This document shows positions 22,163 through 29,794 of a stretch of DNA of 64,000 bases, piece by piece. Below the pieces are notes generated by a model. That model was not told where the DNA came from, did no database searches, and saw only the letters and a program-made list of their open reading frames with translations. The position numbers and the translations under genes are program-made. Numbering within the stretch: position 1 is the first letter of the stretch; every line of letters starts with the position of its first letter. Origin of the DNA: Tateyamaria pelophila (GTDB lineage Bacteria > Pseudomonadota > Alphaproteobacteria > Rhodobacterales > Rhodobacteraceae); the NCBI RefSeq assembly GCF_019966495.1, contig NZ_JAIMIA010000005.1, positions 1-64,000 of the forward strand, read 5' to 3'.

Positions 22163-22192
22163 AAAAAACCGGACTGCATGCGCAGCCCGGTT
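22163..22192 (-). terminator. Intrinsic terminator after rplA
   Basis: On the minus strand AACCGGGCTGC, GCAT, GCAGTCCGGTT form an 11-bp stem with one G-U pair, followed by T residues. It ends the rplK-rplA transcript, so rplJ needs its own promoter. A smaller GAATTCG/CGAATTC hairpin stands directly before it, next to the rplA stop. Confidence 0.88.
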
Positions 22193-22216
22193 CTTAGAAT
22201 TCGAAAGCGAATTCGT

Positions 22217-22915
22217 TTATTTGGTGATCGCGCTGTCCACGCTGACGCTGACGCCTGCGCCCATGGTCGAGCTGAGCGAGATCTTTTTCATGTAGGTCCC
22301 TTTGGATCCCGATGGCTTGGCCTTGGCCACGGCACCGACAAAGGCACGGACGTTCTCGATCAACTTGGATTCGTCGAAAGACGCTTTGCCAACGCCGGCG
22401 TGGATTACGCCAGCTTTTTCGACCTTGAACTGGACTTCGCCGCCCTTTGCCGCTTTCACAGCAGCGTCGACGTCCATGGTCACGGTGCCGACTTTCGGGT
22501 TCGGCATCAGGTTGCGGGGGCCAAGCACCTTACCCAGACGGCCGACAACCGGCATCATGTCAGGGGTTGCGATGCAGCGATCGAATTCGATCTTGCCGCC
22601 TTGCACGATTTCCATCAGGTCCTCTGCGCCGACGATGTCTGCACCGGCAGCTTGCGCTTCTTCGGCCTTTGCGCCGCGCGCGAACACAGCGACGCGCACG
22701 TCTTTGCCTGTTCCATTAGGCAGACCAACCACACCGCGGACCATTTGATCAGCGTGGCGGGGATCCACACCCAGATTCATCGCAATTTCGACAGTTTCGT
22801 CGAATTTGGCCGATGCATTGCCCTTGATCAGAGCCACGGCTTCTTCAACCGTCAGGTTGTCTTTGCCTGCGAATGCTTCGCGGATGGCTTTTGTACGTTT
22901 ACCAAGCTTTGCCAT
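22217..22915 (-). CDS. rplA: 50S ribosomal protein L1
   Basis: The start is ATG 22915 ([15 protein letters not shown]), giving 232 residues, the usual L1 length; an upstream in-frame start would run through rplK. The L1 core [14 protein letters not shown] and [18 protein letters not shown] is present. L1 forms the mobile stalk near the E site and often represses the L11 operon by binding its mRNA. It follows rplK by one base. Confidence 0.97.
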   Translation of the reverse strand: MAKLGKRTKAIREAFAGKDNLTVEEAVALIKGNASAKFDETVEIAMNLGVDPRHADQMVRGVVGLPNGTGKDVRVAVFARGAKAEEAQAAGADIVGAEDLMEIVQGGKIEFDRCIATPDMMPVVGRLGKVLGPRNLMPNPKVGTVTMDVDAAVKAAKGGEVQFKVEKAGVIHAGVGKASFDESKLIENVRAFVGAVAKAKPSGSKGTYMKKISLSSTMGAGVSVSVDSAITK

Positions 22916-22916
22916 A

Positions 22917-23342
22917 TTACTTAACCTCGATACCCATGGAGCGGGCAGAGCCCAGGATGATCTGCATGGCACCTTCGATATCGTTGGCGTTCAGATCCTG
23001 CATTTTCGCTTCTGCGATTTCACGGACTTGTGCTGCGGTCACGTGGCCCACGACTTCCCGGCTTGGCGTCTTCGCGCCGGATTTCAGCTTGGCCGCTTTC
23101 TTGAGGTAATAGGACGCAGGGGGCGTCTTGATTTCCATCGAGAACGACTTGTCCTGGTAATACGTGATCACGGTCGGGCACGGCGCACCGGGCTCCAGAT
23201 CTGCGGTCTTGGCGTTGAACGCCTTGCAGAATTCCATGATATTGATGCCGCGCTGACCCAGCGCCGGACCGACAGGCGGGGACGGGTTCGCCTGCCCAGC
23301 CTTAACTTGCAGCTTCATGCTGCCTACACGTTTCTTGGCCAT
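22917..23342 (-). CDS. rplK: 50S ribosomal protein L11
   Basis: ATG 23342 ([16 protein letters not shown]) gives 141 residues and is preceded by AAGGAGAAGG. The proline-rich N-terminal segment [19 protein letters not shown] binds thiostrepton in other species. L11 is needed for stimulation of RelA by uncharged tRNA, relevant since the RelA/SpoT gene lies 36 kb away. It is first in the rplK-rplA transcript. Confidence 0.97.
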   Translation of the reverse strand: MAKKRVGSMKLQVKAGQANPSPPVGPALGQRGINIMEFCKAFNAKTADLEPGAPCPTVITYYQDKSFSMEIKTPPASYYLKKAAKLKSGAKTPSREVVGHVTAAQVREIAEAKMQDLNANDIEGAMQIILGSARSMGIEVK

Positions 23343-23688
23343 TGGCCTTCTCCTTCTCAACTCCCGCCGGATCGCGATCCGTAGGATATGTGTGATGTGG
23401 TGCGGTGTGGATCACGCGTGACCCGAGCCTCCCACATGGGATTCTGCCGCAAATACGACAGAGGCGCCGGATACAAGGAGATATGAGGATTGGCAAGGGG
23501 TTTGGCGCTGCCGCGATCCGCCGGATGGATCAGGGTGAACTTCTCCACGAAATGGCGACGGGCCTGCACCCTTCAGCCACCCGGCCCGTCCTGACCAAGA
23601 AACGGCAATAAGTTGGCGCTTGGTTCTGTTACCGCAGTCGACTATCTGGTCGGATACGCCCCCGGATGCGCAAGGCCATAAACAAAGA
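23343..23688. other. Divergent gap between rplK and CadD-like gene
   Basis: It contains the rplK promoter candidate (23468-23496) and its leader of about 120 bases. A 42-codon plus-strand frame at 23483-23611 begins inside this promoter and is judged spurious. No RNA gene was recognised. Confidence 0.5.
23468..23496 (-). promoter_or_regulatory. Promoter of rplK-rplA
   Basis: On the minus strand TTGCCA (23491-23496) and TATCCG (23468-23473) are separated by 17 bases. Start of transcription would be near 23461, leaving a leader where L1 or L11 could act. Confidence 0.6.
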
Positions 23689-24255
23689 ATGACTGAAATC
23701 ATCTTTTTCCTCTCGGTCGGCTTGGCCCACGCGATGACCAATTTCGACAACCTTGCCGTCATGCTCATTCTGGTGCCCGCACTGGGTGCAGCCCGGTGTG
23801 TCGTCGCCTATGTCAGCACCCAATTGGTCTGCTTTGCCATCGCCGGAGTTGCGGGTGCGACGGCCATCAGTCTGCTGGGCCCATGGGTCGGCTATGTCGG
23901 CCTGGTGCCCATCGGTCTTGGCCTGTTTGCGTTCTGGCAGCAGTCAAAGGGGGATAGCGGCGTCGCAAAAGCCCCACCCGGTTCAATGCTGGCGACGCTT
24001 GCCTTGTTTCTGGGGCTGGGGATCGACACGACATTGGTCTTGTCTGCGATCCTGGGGGATTCGTCAGACTTGTGGGACGGGCTGGTCTATCTCGGTGCGA
24101 TCGCCTCTGTCGCCGTCCTGACCACAATATTCCTTTTGATGGCAAATGGACGGATTGGCGTTGGCGCAGTTGAACGGGTCGGCCGTTTCGCACCCTACGC
24201 GATGATAGCGGTCGGGCTCTATATTCTCAGCAACAGTTTCACCGATACCATCTAG
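23689..24255 (+). CDS. Membrane protein, possibly CadD-type cation exporter
   Basis: The 188-residue protein has five to six hydrophobic segments. The opening FLSVGLAHAMTNFDNLAVM resembles the TNxDN motif of the cadmium-resistance transporter (CadD) family, and LGLGIDTTLVLSAILGDSS gives a second related stretch. It lies on the strand opposite its ribosomal neighbours, between nusG and rplK, suggesting insertion into the old secE-nusG-rplK block. The start at 23689 gives a membrane segment at once; 23620 is an alternative. Substrate is unknown. Confidence 0.55.
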   Translation: MTEIIFFLSVGLAHAMTNFDNLAVMLILVPALGAARCVVAYVSTQLVCFAIAGVAGATAISLLGPWVGYVGLVPIGLGLFAFWQQSKGDSGVAKAPPGSMLATLALFLGLGIDTTLVLSAILGDSSDLWDGLVYLGAIASVAVLTTIFLLMANGRIGVGAVERVGRFAPYAMIAVGLYILSNSFTDTI

Positions 24256-24384
24256 GGCGAAGTTCAAAGCCCGCAGGCCTGACTGCGTCGCGCGGACCAC
24301 ACATCCTGGAGGGTGACGCGCTGATCCACCGGTGACGTGCTTGCGGGATTTGCTTTCTCACCTCAGGCAAGGGCCGATCCGCAA

Positions 24385-24409
24385 ACAAAAAAGCCGCGCA
24401 GTGCGCGGC
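24385..24409 (-). terminator. Intrinsic terminator after nusG
   Basis: GCCGCGC (24393-24399) and GCGCGGC (24403-24409) form a tight hairpin. On the minus strand TTTTTTG follows. It separates nusG from rplK transcription. Confidence 0.85.
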
Positions 24410-24438
24410 CCTTCACTATTTCGACACGGAAGATCGCT

Positions 24439-24972
24439 TCACACCTGTTTGGTCACCTGAGTGAATTCCAGTTCGACCGGTGTTTCGCGACCAAAGATCG
24501 AGACCATGACCTTGAGGCGCTGGCTGTCTTCGTCCACTTCCTCAACCATGCCGTCGAAATCTTCGAATGGACCTTCGTTGACTTTGACCCGCTCGCCAAT
24601 CTCGAAGTGGATGAGCGTGCGCGGCGAATCTTCGCCTTCCTGTACGCGGTTCAGGATCTGGTTCACCTCGGCATCACGCATCGGCATGGGGCGACCTTGT
24701 GGCCCCAGAAACCCGGTGACGCGGTTGATCGAGTTGATCAGGTGATAGCCCTGGTCAGACATCTCCATGTGTACCAGCACATAGCCCGGCATGAAGCGGC
24801 GCTCGGTCGTGACTTTCTTGCCGCGGCGCACCTCGATGACCTCTTCGGTCGGCACCAGGACTTCGTCGATCTCGTCTTCCAGGCCGTTTTCCACGACGGA
24901 AGTCCGGATGGTTTCAGCAATCTTCTTTTCGAAGTTGGAAAGTACGCTGACGGAATACCACCGTTTTGCCAT
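24439..24972 (-). CDS. nusG: Transcription termination/antitermination factor NusG
   Basis: The 177-residue protein starts MAKRWYSVSVLSNFEKK, has the NGN domain with MPGYVLVHMEM and VTGFLGP, and a C-terminal KOW motif (GERVKVNEGPFEDFDGMVEEV). It binds RNA polymerase at the clamp and contacts S10 or Rho. It follows secE by about 180 bases. A terminator comes next instead of rplK read-through. Confidence 0.96.
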   Translation of the reverse strand: MAKRWYSVSVLSNFEKKIAETIRTSVVENGLEDEIDEVLVPTEEVIEVRRGKKVTTERRFMPGYVLVHMEMSDQGYHLINSINRVTGFLGPQGRPMPMRDAEVNQILNRVQEGEDSPRTLIHFEIGERVKVNEGPFEDFDGMVEEVDEDSQRLKVMVSIFGRETPVELEFTQVTKQV

Positions 24973-25151
24973 GATATGCTTGGCCCCTCGCCCGAAGTTT
25001 TTTAATACCGGAAGGTCAATCTTCCGCTGCCTGAATAAAAATCGGCGCGAGGCTCGAATCGCCGCGCGCCTATGATCAGGTCAGGGCTGCGGCATACTCT
25101 GCACATTTTCAAAGTGCAAGAGGCACCCCGACTTTCGCGATCCGAATTGGG

Positions 25152-25349
25152 TCAGCCAAAAAATGTCAGGATAAACTCGAGACCCCAGCGAATCAGGATA
25201 TCGACAATCGCGAAAAAGATCGCCGTCAGCGCCGCCATGATGAAGACCATCACGGTGGTCAGCAAAACCTCACGCCGTGTGGGCCATACGACCTTGGACA
25301 CTTCCGAGCGGACCTGCTGGATGAACTGGAGCGGATTGGTAGTGGCCAT
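25152..25349 (-). CDS. secE: Preprotein translocase subunit SecE
   Basis: This 65-residue protein (from ATG 25349, MATTNPLQFIQQ) has the SecE amphipathic motif EVSKVVWPTRREVLLTT followed by a single membrane span. Short, single-span SecE is the common form outside enterobacteria. It sits between tRNA-Trp and nusG, the conserved arrangement. The in-frame start at 25397 would add residues unlike the family. Confidence 0.95.
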   Translation of the reverse strand: MATTNPLQFIQQVRSEVSKVVWPTRREVLLTTVMVFIMAALTAIFFAIVDILIRWGLEFILTFFG

Positions 25350-25493
25350 AGCGAATATCTGTCCCTGCTGGAGCGAGTGGATTGCATGTAACGGCACGTT
25401 TGCGCAAATTCAAGCCGAGAAAGCGGCCGCTCTCTGACCGTCTGATCTGCAAGACGCCGTTATGCCAAAAGGTCACGGCGGGAAAATCGGGAA

Positions 25494-25569
25494 TGGCAGG
25501 GGCACCAGGGCTCGAACCCGGGACCTACGGTTTTGGAGACCGTCGCTCTACCAGCTGAGCTATACCCCT
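25494..25569 (-). tRNA. tRNA-Trp (CCA anticodon)
   Basis: The minus strand folds as a complete 76-base tRNA: acceptor AGGGGTA pairing with TGCCCCT, D arm GCTCAGCTGGTAGAGC, anticodon loop CTCCAAA with CCA, T arm GGGTTCGAGCCC and encoded CCA tail. It lies upstream of secE-nusG, the usual position for tRNA-Trp in many bacteria. Confidence 0.96.
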
Positions 25570-25581
25570 ACGGTGGTGTGG

Positions 25582-25610
25582 TGATTACGCGGGGATGTTT
25601 GACAATGCAA
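25582..25610 (-). promoter_or_regulatory. Promoter candidate of tRNA-Trp
   Basis: On the minus strand TTGCAT and TAATCA are separated by 17 bases, with the -10 box ending 12 bases before the tRNA 5' end. The position is right; the box matches are moderate. Confidence 0.5.
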
Positions 25611-25804
25611 GAGCCGAAATGGGCCGAAACGAAGCCTGCGTGCCCTTGGCCAGGCCCGGTCCCGACGGCCCCGCAGCCAGCTACAAATGCCGGTTGCCGG
25701 TGACCTGCTTGATCGATCCACACGGCGCTTTTCGCGGTGAAAATGCGCTGAACCATTGCAGGTCAGGGCGAAAAACGCGGGCACACCGGGTTTTAATGCG
25801 GTCC

Positions 25805-26386
25805 TTATCCGGCGACTTCGGGCACCGAGACCGCTTCCGTTTGGGGATCTGGAGTGAACCATCCTTGCTCAGCGCGCTGTTCGACCAGATACTTCTCGAC
25901 CTCTTTGGCTGCATTCTGGCTCAGAATGACCAGTTGCTCATCGGCGGTCATCGTCAGGCCGGATCCAATAATCAAATCTGTACCAAATGTTTCAAACACG
26001 GTGATTTGACGTGGCTCGTCGTTCAGCTTCTTGCCTGCTTCATCATCCCAAACGGTAAGATTAATGATCAGCGCCGACTTTGGCGCGGCCACCACCGGAA
26101 TGCCCGGAATTGCCAAGATGTAGCCCTCGATTGAAATTCCAAAGTGATAGCGGCTTGCCCCGTCATAGCGATCAAAGCGTTCGGCAATGGCAGCTTTCAT
26201 CGTGTTCGCCAACATCTCTTCGGACGCTTTGCGGCTCAACGGGCCCTGAGTTGCCTTCGAGGCAACGACAATGTTGTGCTCCAGCCTGAAATCGCCCAAC
26301 GGGACGGGCGCATCCTTCAGATCCGCACTTCCGCTACATGCCGCCACGACCGACAACATCAGTAACCCAGATACCCAACGCAGCAT
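25805..26386 (-). CDS. Predicted lipoprotein of unknown function
   Basis: From ATG 26386 (GGGGAG upstream) the 193-residue protein starts with a signal peptide ending in the lipobox LSVVAACSG (Cys at about residue 17), so it should be lipid-anchored. The mature part has no motif that I recognise. VKVDLT-like sheets (KSALIINLTVWDD) and GTDLIIGSGLTM suggest a small beta-rich domain. It lies alone, divergent from the P450 gene. Confidence 0.7.
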   Translation of the reverse strand: MLRWVSGLLMLSVVAACSGSADLKDAPVPLGDFRLEHNIVVASKATQGPLSRKASEEMLANTMKAAIAERFDRYDGASRYHFGISIEGYILAIPGIPVVAAPKSALIINLTVWDDEAGKKLNDEPRQITVFETFGTDLIIGSGLTMTADEQLVILSQNAAKEVEKYLVEQRAEQGWFTPDPQTEAVSVPEVAG

Positions 26387-26501
26387 TATGCTTACTCTCC
26401 CCGTAGCATTCATGCACGTGCGATACCTCAGCTACACCCAAGGCGCAATTGTCCCGCGCATCCTTCGTGTTACATCTGCATCAGCCAAGGAGGGATCTTC
26501 C

Positions 26502-27869
26502 ATGCCTGAAACTGCCCCCCATCCACGCCTGCCCGTCCGTGTGCCGTTGGTCAACGAAGACTGGGGCATCTGGAAGCGATTGCAGATGGTGCGGGCGAAC
26601 GTGCTGCAAATGATCCCGGAACGGGCCACTTCAGAGCCCATCGCATCCGGCACCGTCGGCAAACGCTGGCACATGATCATGGACCCGGTCGGCGTGCGCG
26701 AAATCCTGCTTGACCGGTTGGATCAATATCCCAAATCCATCGTCACGAAAAATCTGCTGCGACCGGCCATCGGTGAATCGCTGTTCATCGCGGAAGGCGC
26801 CCATTGGCGCTGGCAACGTCGCACCGCCGCCCCCGTTTTCTCGCATCGTAATATGATGAACCTGGCCCCGATCATGACGCACGCCGCCGAACGCGCCTCT
26901 GAGCGTGTCGCCGCAACAGCCGGGTCCCGGGCCGTCAACATGCTGGACGAGATGATCACAACCACGTTCGATGTCATTGCCGATGTGGCATTTTCGGGCG
27001 ACGAAACCTTTGACCGCGACGGCGTCCACAACGCCATCAACGACTACATCTCCGAGGTCGGCAAAATTTCCCTGTTCGACATACTGGGCGCGCCCGATTG
27101 GGTACCGCGGCCCAGCCGCGTCATGTCCGGCAAGGTGTTGCGCGACATGAAATCCGTCGCGGACAAAACCATCGCGGACCGGGCCGCACGCGACCGCGAT
27201 GGGGTGCCTGATCTGCTTGATCTCTTGCTCAAGGGCGAAGACCCGAAATCCGGGCGCAAGATGACAACGCCGGAGTTGCGCGACAATCTGCTGACCTTCA
27301 TCGTCGCGGGCCACGAAACAACTGCGCTGAGCCTTGCCTGGTCGTTATATCTGGTGGCCTTTGATCAGACGGTACAGGACCGCGCCCGTGCCGAGGCGCA
27401 GGGCGTCCTGAAAGGTCGCGCCGCGACCGGTGATGATGTGGCGAACCTGCCCTTCATCCGACAGATCATTGATGAAGCCTTGCGCCTCTATCCCCCCGCC
27501 GGGCTATTGTCGCGGACCGCTCTGGCAAACGATACGCTATGCGGGCGTGACATCCGCAAGGGCGATACCTGCATCGTTCCCATCTATGCGCTGCATCGCT
27601 CCAGGCTGTTGTGGGATGACCCCGATGCCTTCCGTCCCGAACGGTTCGAGGATCGCAAATCAGTGGACCGATATGCCTACCTGCCCTTTGGCGACGGGCC
27701 ACGCATTTGCATCGGCGCATCTTTCGCATTGCAGGAGGCCGTCATTATCCTGGCCACATTGCTCAGTCGATTCAAATTCACACCGGTGACAGGCCGCGAC
27801 CCGGAACCGGTCATGATCATAACCCTGCGGCCTCAGGGGGGTGTCTGGCTGATGGCCGAAGCGGCTTGA
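26502..27869 (+). CDS. Cytochrome P450
   Basis: The 455-residue protein starts at ATG 26502, preceded by AAGGAGG. It has the I-helix oxygen-activation motif AGHETTALSLAW, the EALR (ExxR) pair, FRPERF and the heme loop FGDGPRICIGASFALQEA with the thiolate cysteine. There is no N-terminal membrane anchor, as usual for bacterial P450s. No ferredoxin, reductase or biosynthetic genes are nearby, so electron donors must be encoded elsewhere and the substrate is unknown. It resembles the fatty-acid/terpenoid-type soluble P450s in general layout only. Confidence 0.93.
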   Translation: MPETAPHPRLPVRVPLVNEDWGIWKRLQMVRANVLQMIPERATSEPIASGTVGKRWHMIMDPVGVREILLDRLDQYPKSIVTKNLLRPAIGESLFIAEGAHWRWQRRTAAPVFSHRNMMNLAPIMTHAAERASERVAATAGSRAVNMLDEMITTTFDVIADVAFSGDETFDRDGVHNAINDYISEVGKISLFDILGAPDWVPRPSRVMSGKVLRDMKSVADKTIADRAARDRDGVPDLLDLLLKGEDPKSGRKMTTPELRDNLLTFIVAGHETTALSLAWSLYLVAFDQTVQDRARAEAQGVLKGRAATGDDVANLPFIRQIIDEALRLYPPAGLLSRTALANDTLCGRDIRKGDTCIVPIYALHRSRLLWDDPDAFRPERFEDRKSVDRYAYLPFGDGPRICIGASFALQEAVIILATLLSRFKFTPVTGRDPEPVMIITLRPQGGVWLMAEAA

Positions 27870-28006
27870 GGATCAGCGTGACGCGCGATCCGCGCGCGTA
27901 GGTCCGTATTGCGCAACAGGCACCGCAAGCTGGTGATCAGATACCAAAACTTGCAAAAAAAGACGTCTTGCAGCACTGCTAAGTGCATTGGCCAGGAGGA
28001 ATCTAC

Positions 28007-29776
28007 GTGCCACCAAAGACCGAACGACGTCTTGCGGCCATCGTGATGGCGGATGTGGTCGGGTATTCGGGCTATATCCAGCGTGATGAGGTCGGGACGC
28101 GACAACTCTTTCAAAAACTGGAAAAGAACTTCTTTCTGCCGCTGTCACGCATGCATGGTGGTCGGATCATCAAAACCATGGGCGACGCATTTCTGATGGA
28201 GTTTTCGTCCGTTCTCAATGCCGTCACCTGCGCCGTTGAGCTTCAAAAGCAAATGCACCTGCATGTGAGCGAAGCCGAAAGCCTCGATCTGCGCCGCCTT
28301 CAATTCCGCATTGCGGTCAATCTGGGTGATATCATTGTCGAAGATGACGATATCCACGGGGACGGTGTGAATGTGGTTGCCCGCCTGCAGGGGCAGGCCG
28401 ACCCCGGCGGCGTCTGCATTTCGGACGCAGTCTTTGCCCAGATCAACGGCAAGACAGATATTCCGTTTGAAGATGGCGGTCTGGTCAGTTTGAAAGGGAT
28501 CACGCCGAAGCAGCAAGTATACCAATGGTCGCCCGAACGCAGCGGGGCCAAATCCACCGCCCTCACCTTGCGCGAGCCGATCGCTCTTGAGGCCGCCCGT
28601 CAGGCCTCCATCGCCGTGCTGCCCTTCGAAAACCTGAGTGCGGACCCCGAGCAGGAGTACTTTTCTGACGGGATATCCGAAGACATCATTACAGAACTGA
28701 GCCGGTTTCGCGATCTGCATGTCAAGGCCCGCAACTCGTCCTTTGCGCTCAAAGGTCAGCGGATGGACACGGCAGAAGCAGGGGCAGCACTGGACGTCAA
28801 ATACCTCGTCGAAGGCAGTGTGCGCAAAGCCGGGCAACGGGTCCGTGTCTCGGTGCAACTGATCGACGTGGCCGATGGCGGGCATATCTGGGCGGAACGC
28901 TATGACCGCAACCTTGAAGACGTTTTCGAGGTGCAGGACGAGATCACGCGCAGCATCGCATCCGTGCTACCCAACCGCCTGCGCAGCGCTTTGTCCGAAC
29001 GGATACAACGTAAATCGACCACAAACTACTCGGCCTATGAACTGTTCTTGCAAGGCCGGTGGATTTTCCTCACCTCCGCGGGCGCGGATCCGCGTGCCGT
29101 CGAATTTCTGGAACGGGCATTGGCAATCGATCCGAACTATGCTCACGCCCATGCGGTGCTGGCCAATCTCTATGCCTATTCGCTTTTCAGTCTTGGCGTC
29201 TGGTACGGCGACCCCGAAGCACGCGCCCGCAGTGCCCTTGGAGAGGCGTTGAAAGCCGGACAGGCGGATCCGACGATCCTGACACTGGCGGCAGAAACAC
29301 ATTACTGGCTGGGCGAAAGTGATCGCGCGCGCCACAACATCGAAGCGGCGCTGCGCATCAATCCACATGATGTCCAATCCCGCGTCGTTTATGGATCCAT
29401 TCTAAACGGAGCGGGACAGTCCGAAGACGGTCTGCGGGTCATGAAAGAGGCTCTCGAAATGGACGCTCAAATCCTGGATTTTACCAAGGAACCGATGGCC
29501 GAGTGCCTGTACATGCTGCGGCGCTACGAGGATTGCCTCGATGTCCTTTTGTCATGGCAAGATCCGCCGCCGCACACCTATGCTCAGATCGCGGCCTGTT
29601 ACGCGCATCTGGGACAGATGGACAAGGCCAAGGCCGCCGCAGAGAAATTTCGCACCGCCAGCGCAGCGAGTTCGGATTTTGCGCGATATGCGATGTACCA
29701 TGCCCGGATCTGCCAGTTGCCGGAAGACAAGGAGAACTGGTTGTCGGGCTACCGTATGGCTGGCCTGCTGGACTGA
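28007..29776 (+). CDS. Class III adenylate cyclase with TolB-like and TPR regions
   Basis: GTG 28007, preceded by AGGAGG 7 bases upstream, gives 589 residues. Residues 8-180 are a class III cyclase domain with the metal aspartates Asp16 (MADVVGY) and Asp60 (KTMGDAF), substrate Lys56, and the transition-state pair in GDGVNVVAR (Asn122, Arg126), so it looks active. Residues about 200-330 (IAVLPFENLS, FSDGISEDIITELSRF) are a TolB-N-like region often paired with such cyclases. The rest is TPR-like helices. It is probably cytosolic and makes cAMP in response to protein contacts. Its cAMP could feed the Crp-type protein at 311; this is inference. Confidence 0.88.
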   Translation: MPPKTERRLAAIVMADVVGYSGYIQRDEVGTRQLFQKLEKNFFLPLSRMHGGRIIKTMGDAFLMEFSSVLNAVTCAVELQKQMHLHVSEAESLDLRRLQFRIAVNLGDIIVEDDDIHGDGVNVVARLQGQADPGGVCISDAVFAQINGKTDIPFEDGGLVSLKGITPKQQVYQWSPERSGAKSTALTLREPIALEAARQASIAVLPFENLSADPEQEYFSDGISEDIITELSRFRDLHVKARNSSFALKGQRMDTAEAGAALDVKYLVEGSVRKAGQRVRVSVQLIDVADGGHIWAERYDRNLEDVFEVQDEITRSIASVLPNRLRSALSERIQRKSTTNYSAYELFLQGRWIFLTSAGADPRAVEFLERALAIDPNYAHAHAVLANLYAYSLFSLGVWYGDPEARARSALGEALKAGQADPTILTLAAETHYWLGESDRARHNIEAALRINPHDVQSRVVYGSILNGAGQSEDGLRVMKEALEMDAQILDFTKEPMAECLYMLRRYEDCLDVLLSWQDPPPHTYAQIAACYAHLGQMDKAKAAAEKFRTASAASSDFARYAMYHARICQLPEDKENWLSGYRMAGLLD

Positions 29777-29794
29777 CGTTCGCCTTGCGCAGGG

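Noticed and set aside
23483-23611. 42-codon plus-strand frame with AAGGAG before its ATG
   Set aside because: The ribosome-binding-site-like sequence is part of the opposite-strand rplK promoter (spacer between TTGCCA and TATCCG), and the peptide is basic and unlike any known small protein.
25560-25862. 100-codon minus-strand frame beside tRNA-Trp
   Set aside because: It overlaps the tRNA 5' end and its promoter candidate, and has no ribosome binding site.
27881-27899. ACGCGCG/CGCGCGT hairpin after the P450 gene as terminator
   Set aside because: Simple CG alternation with no T tract; too likely by chance in GC-rich DNA.
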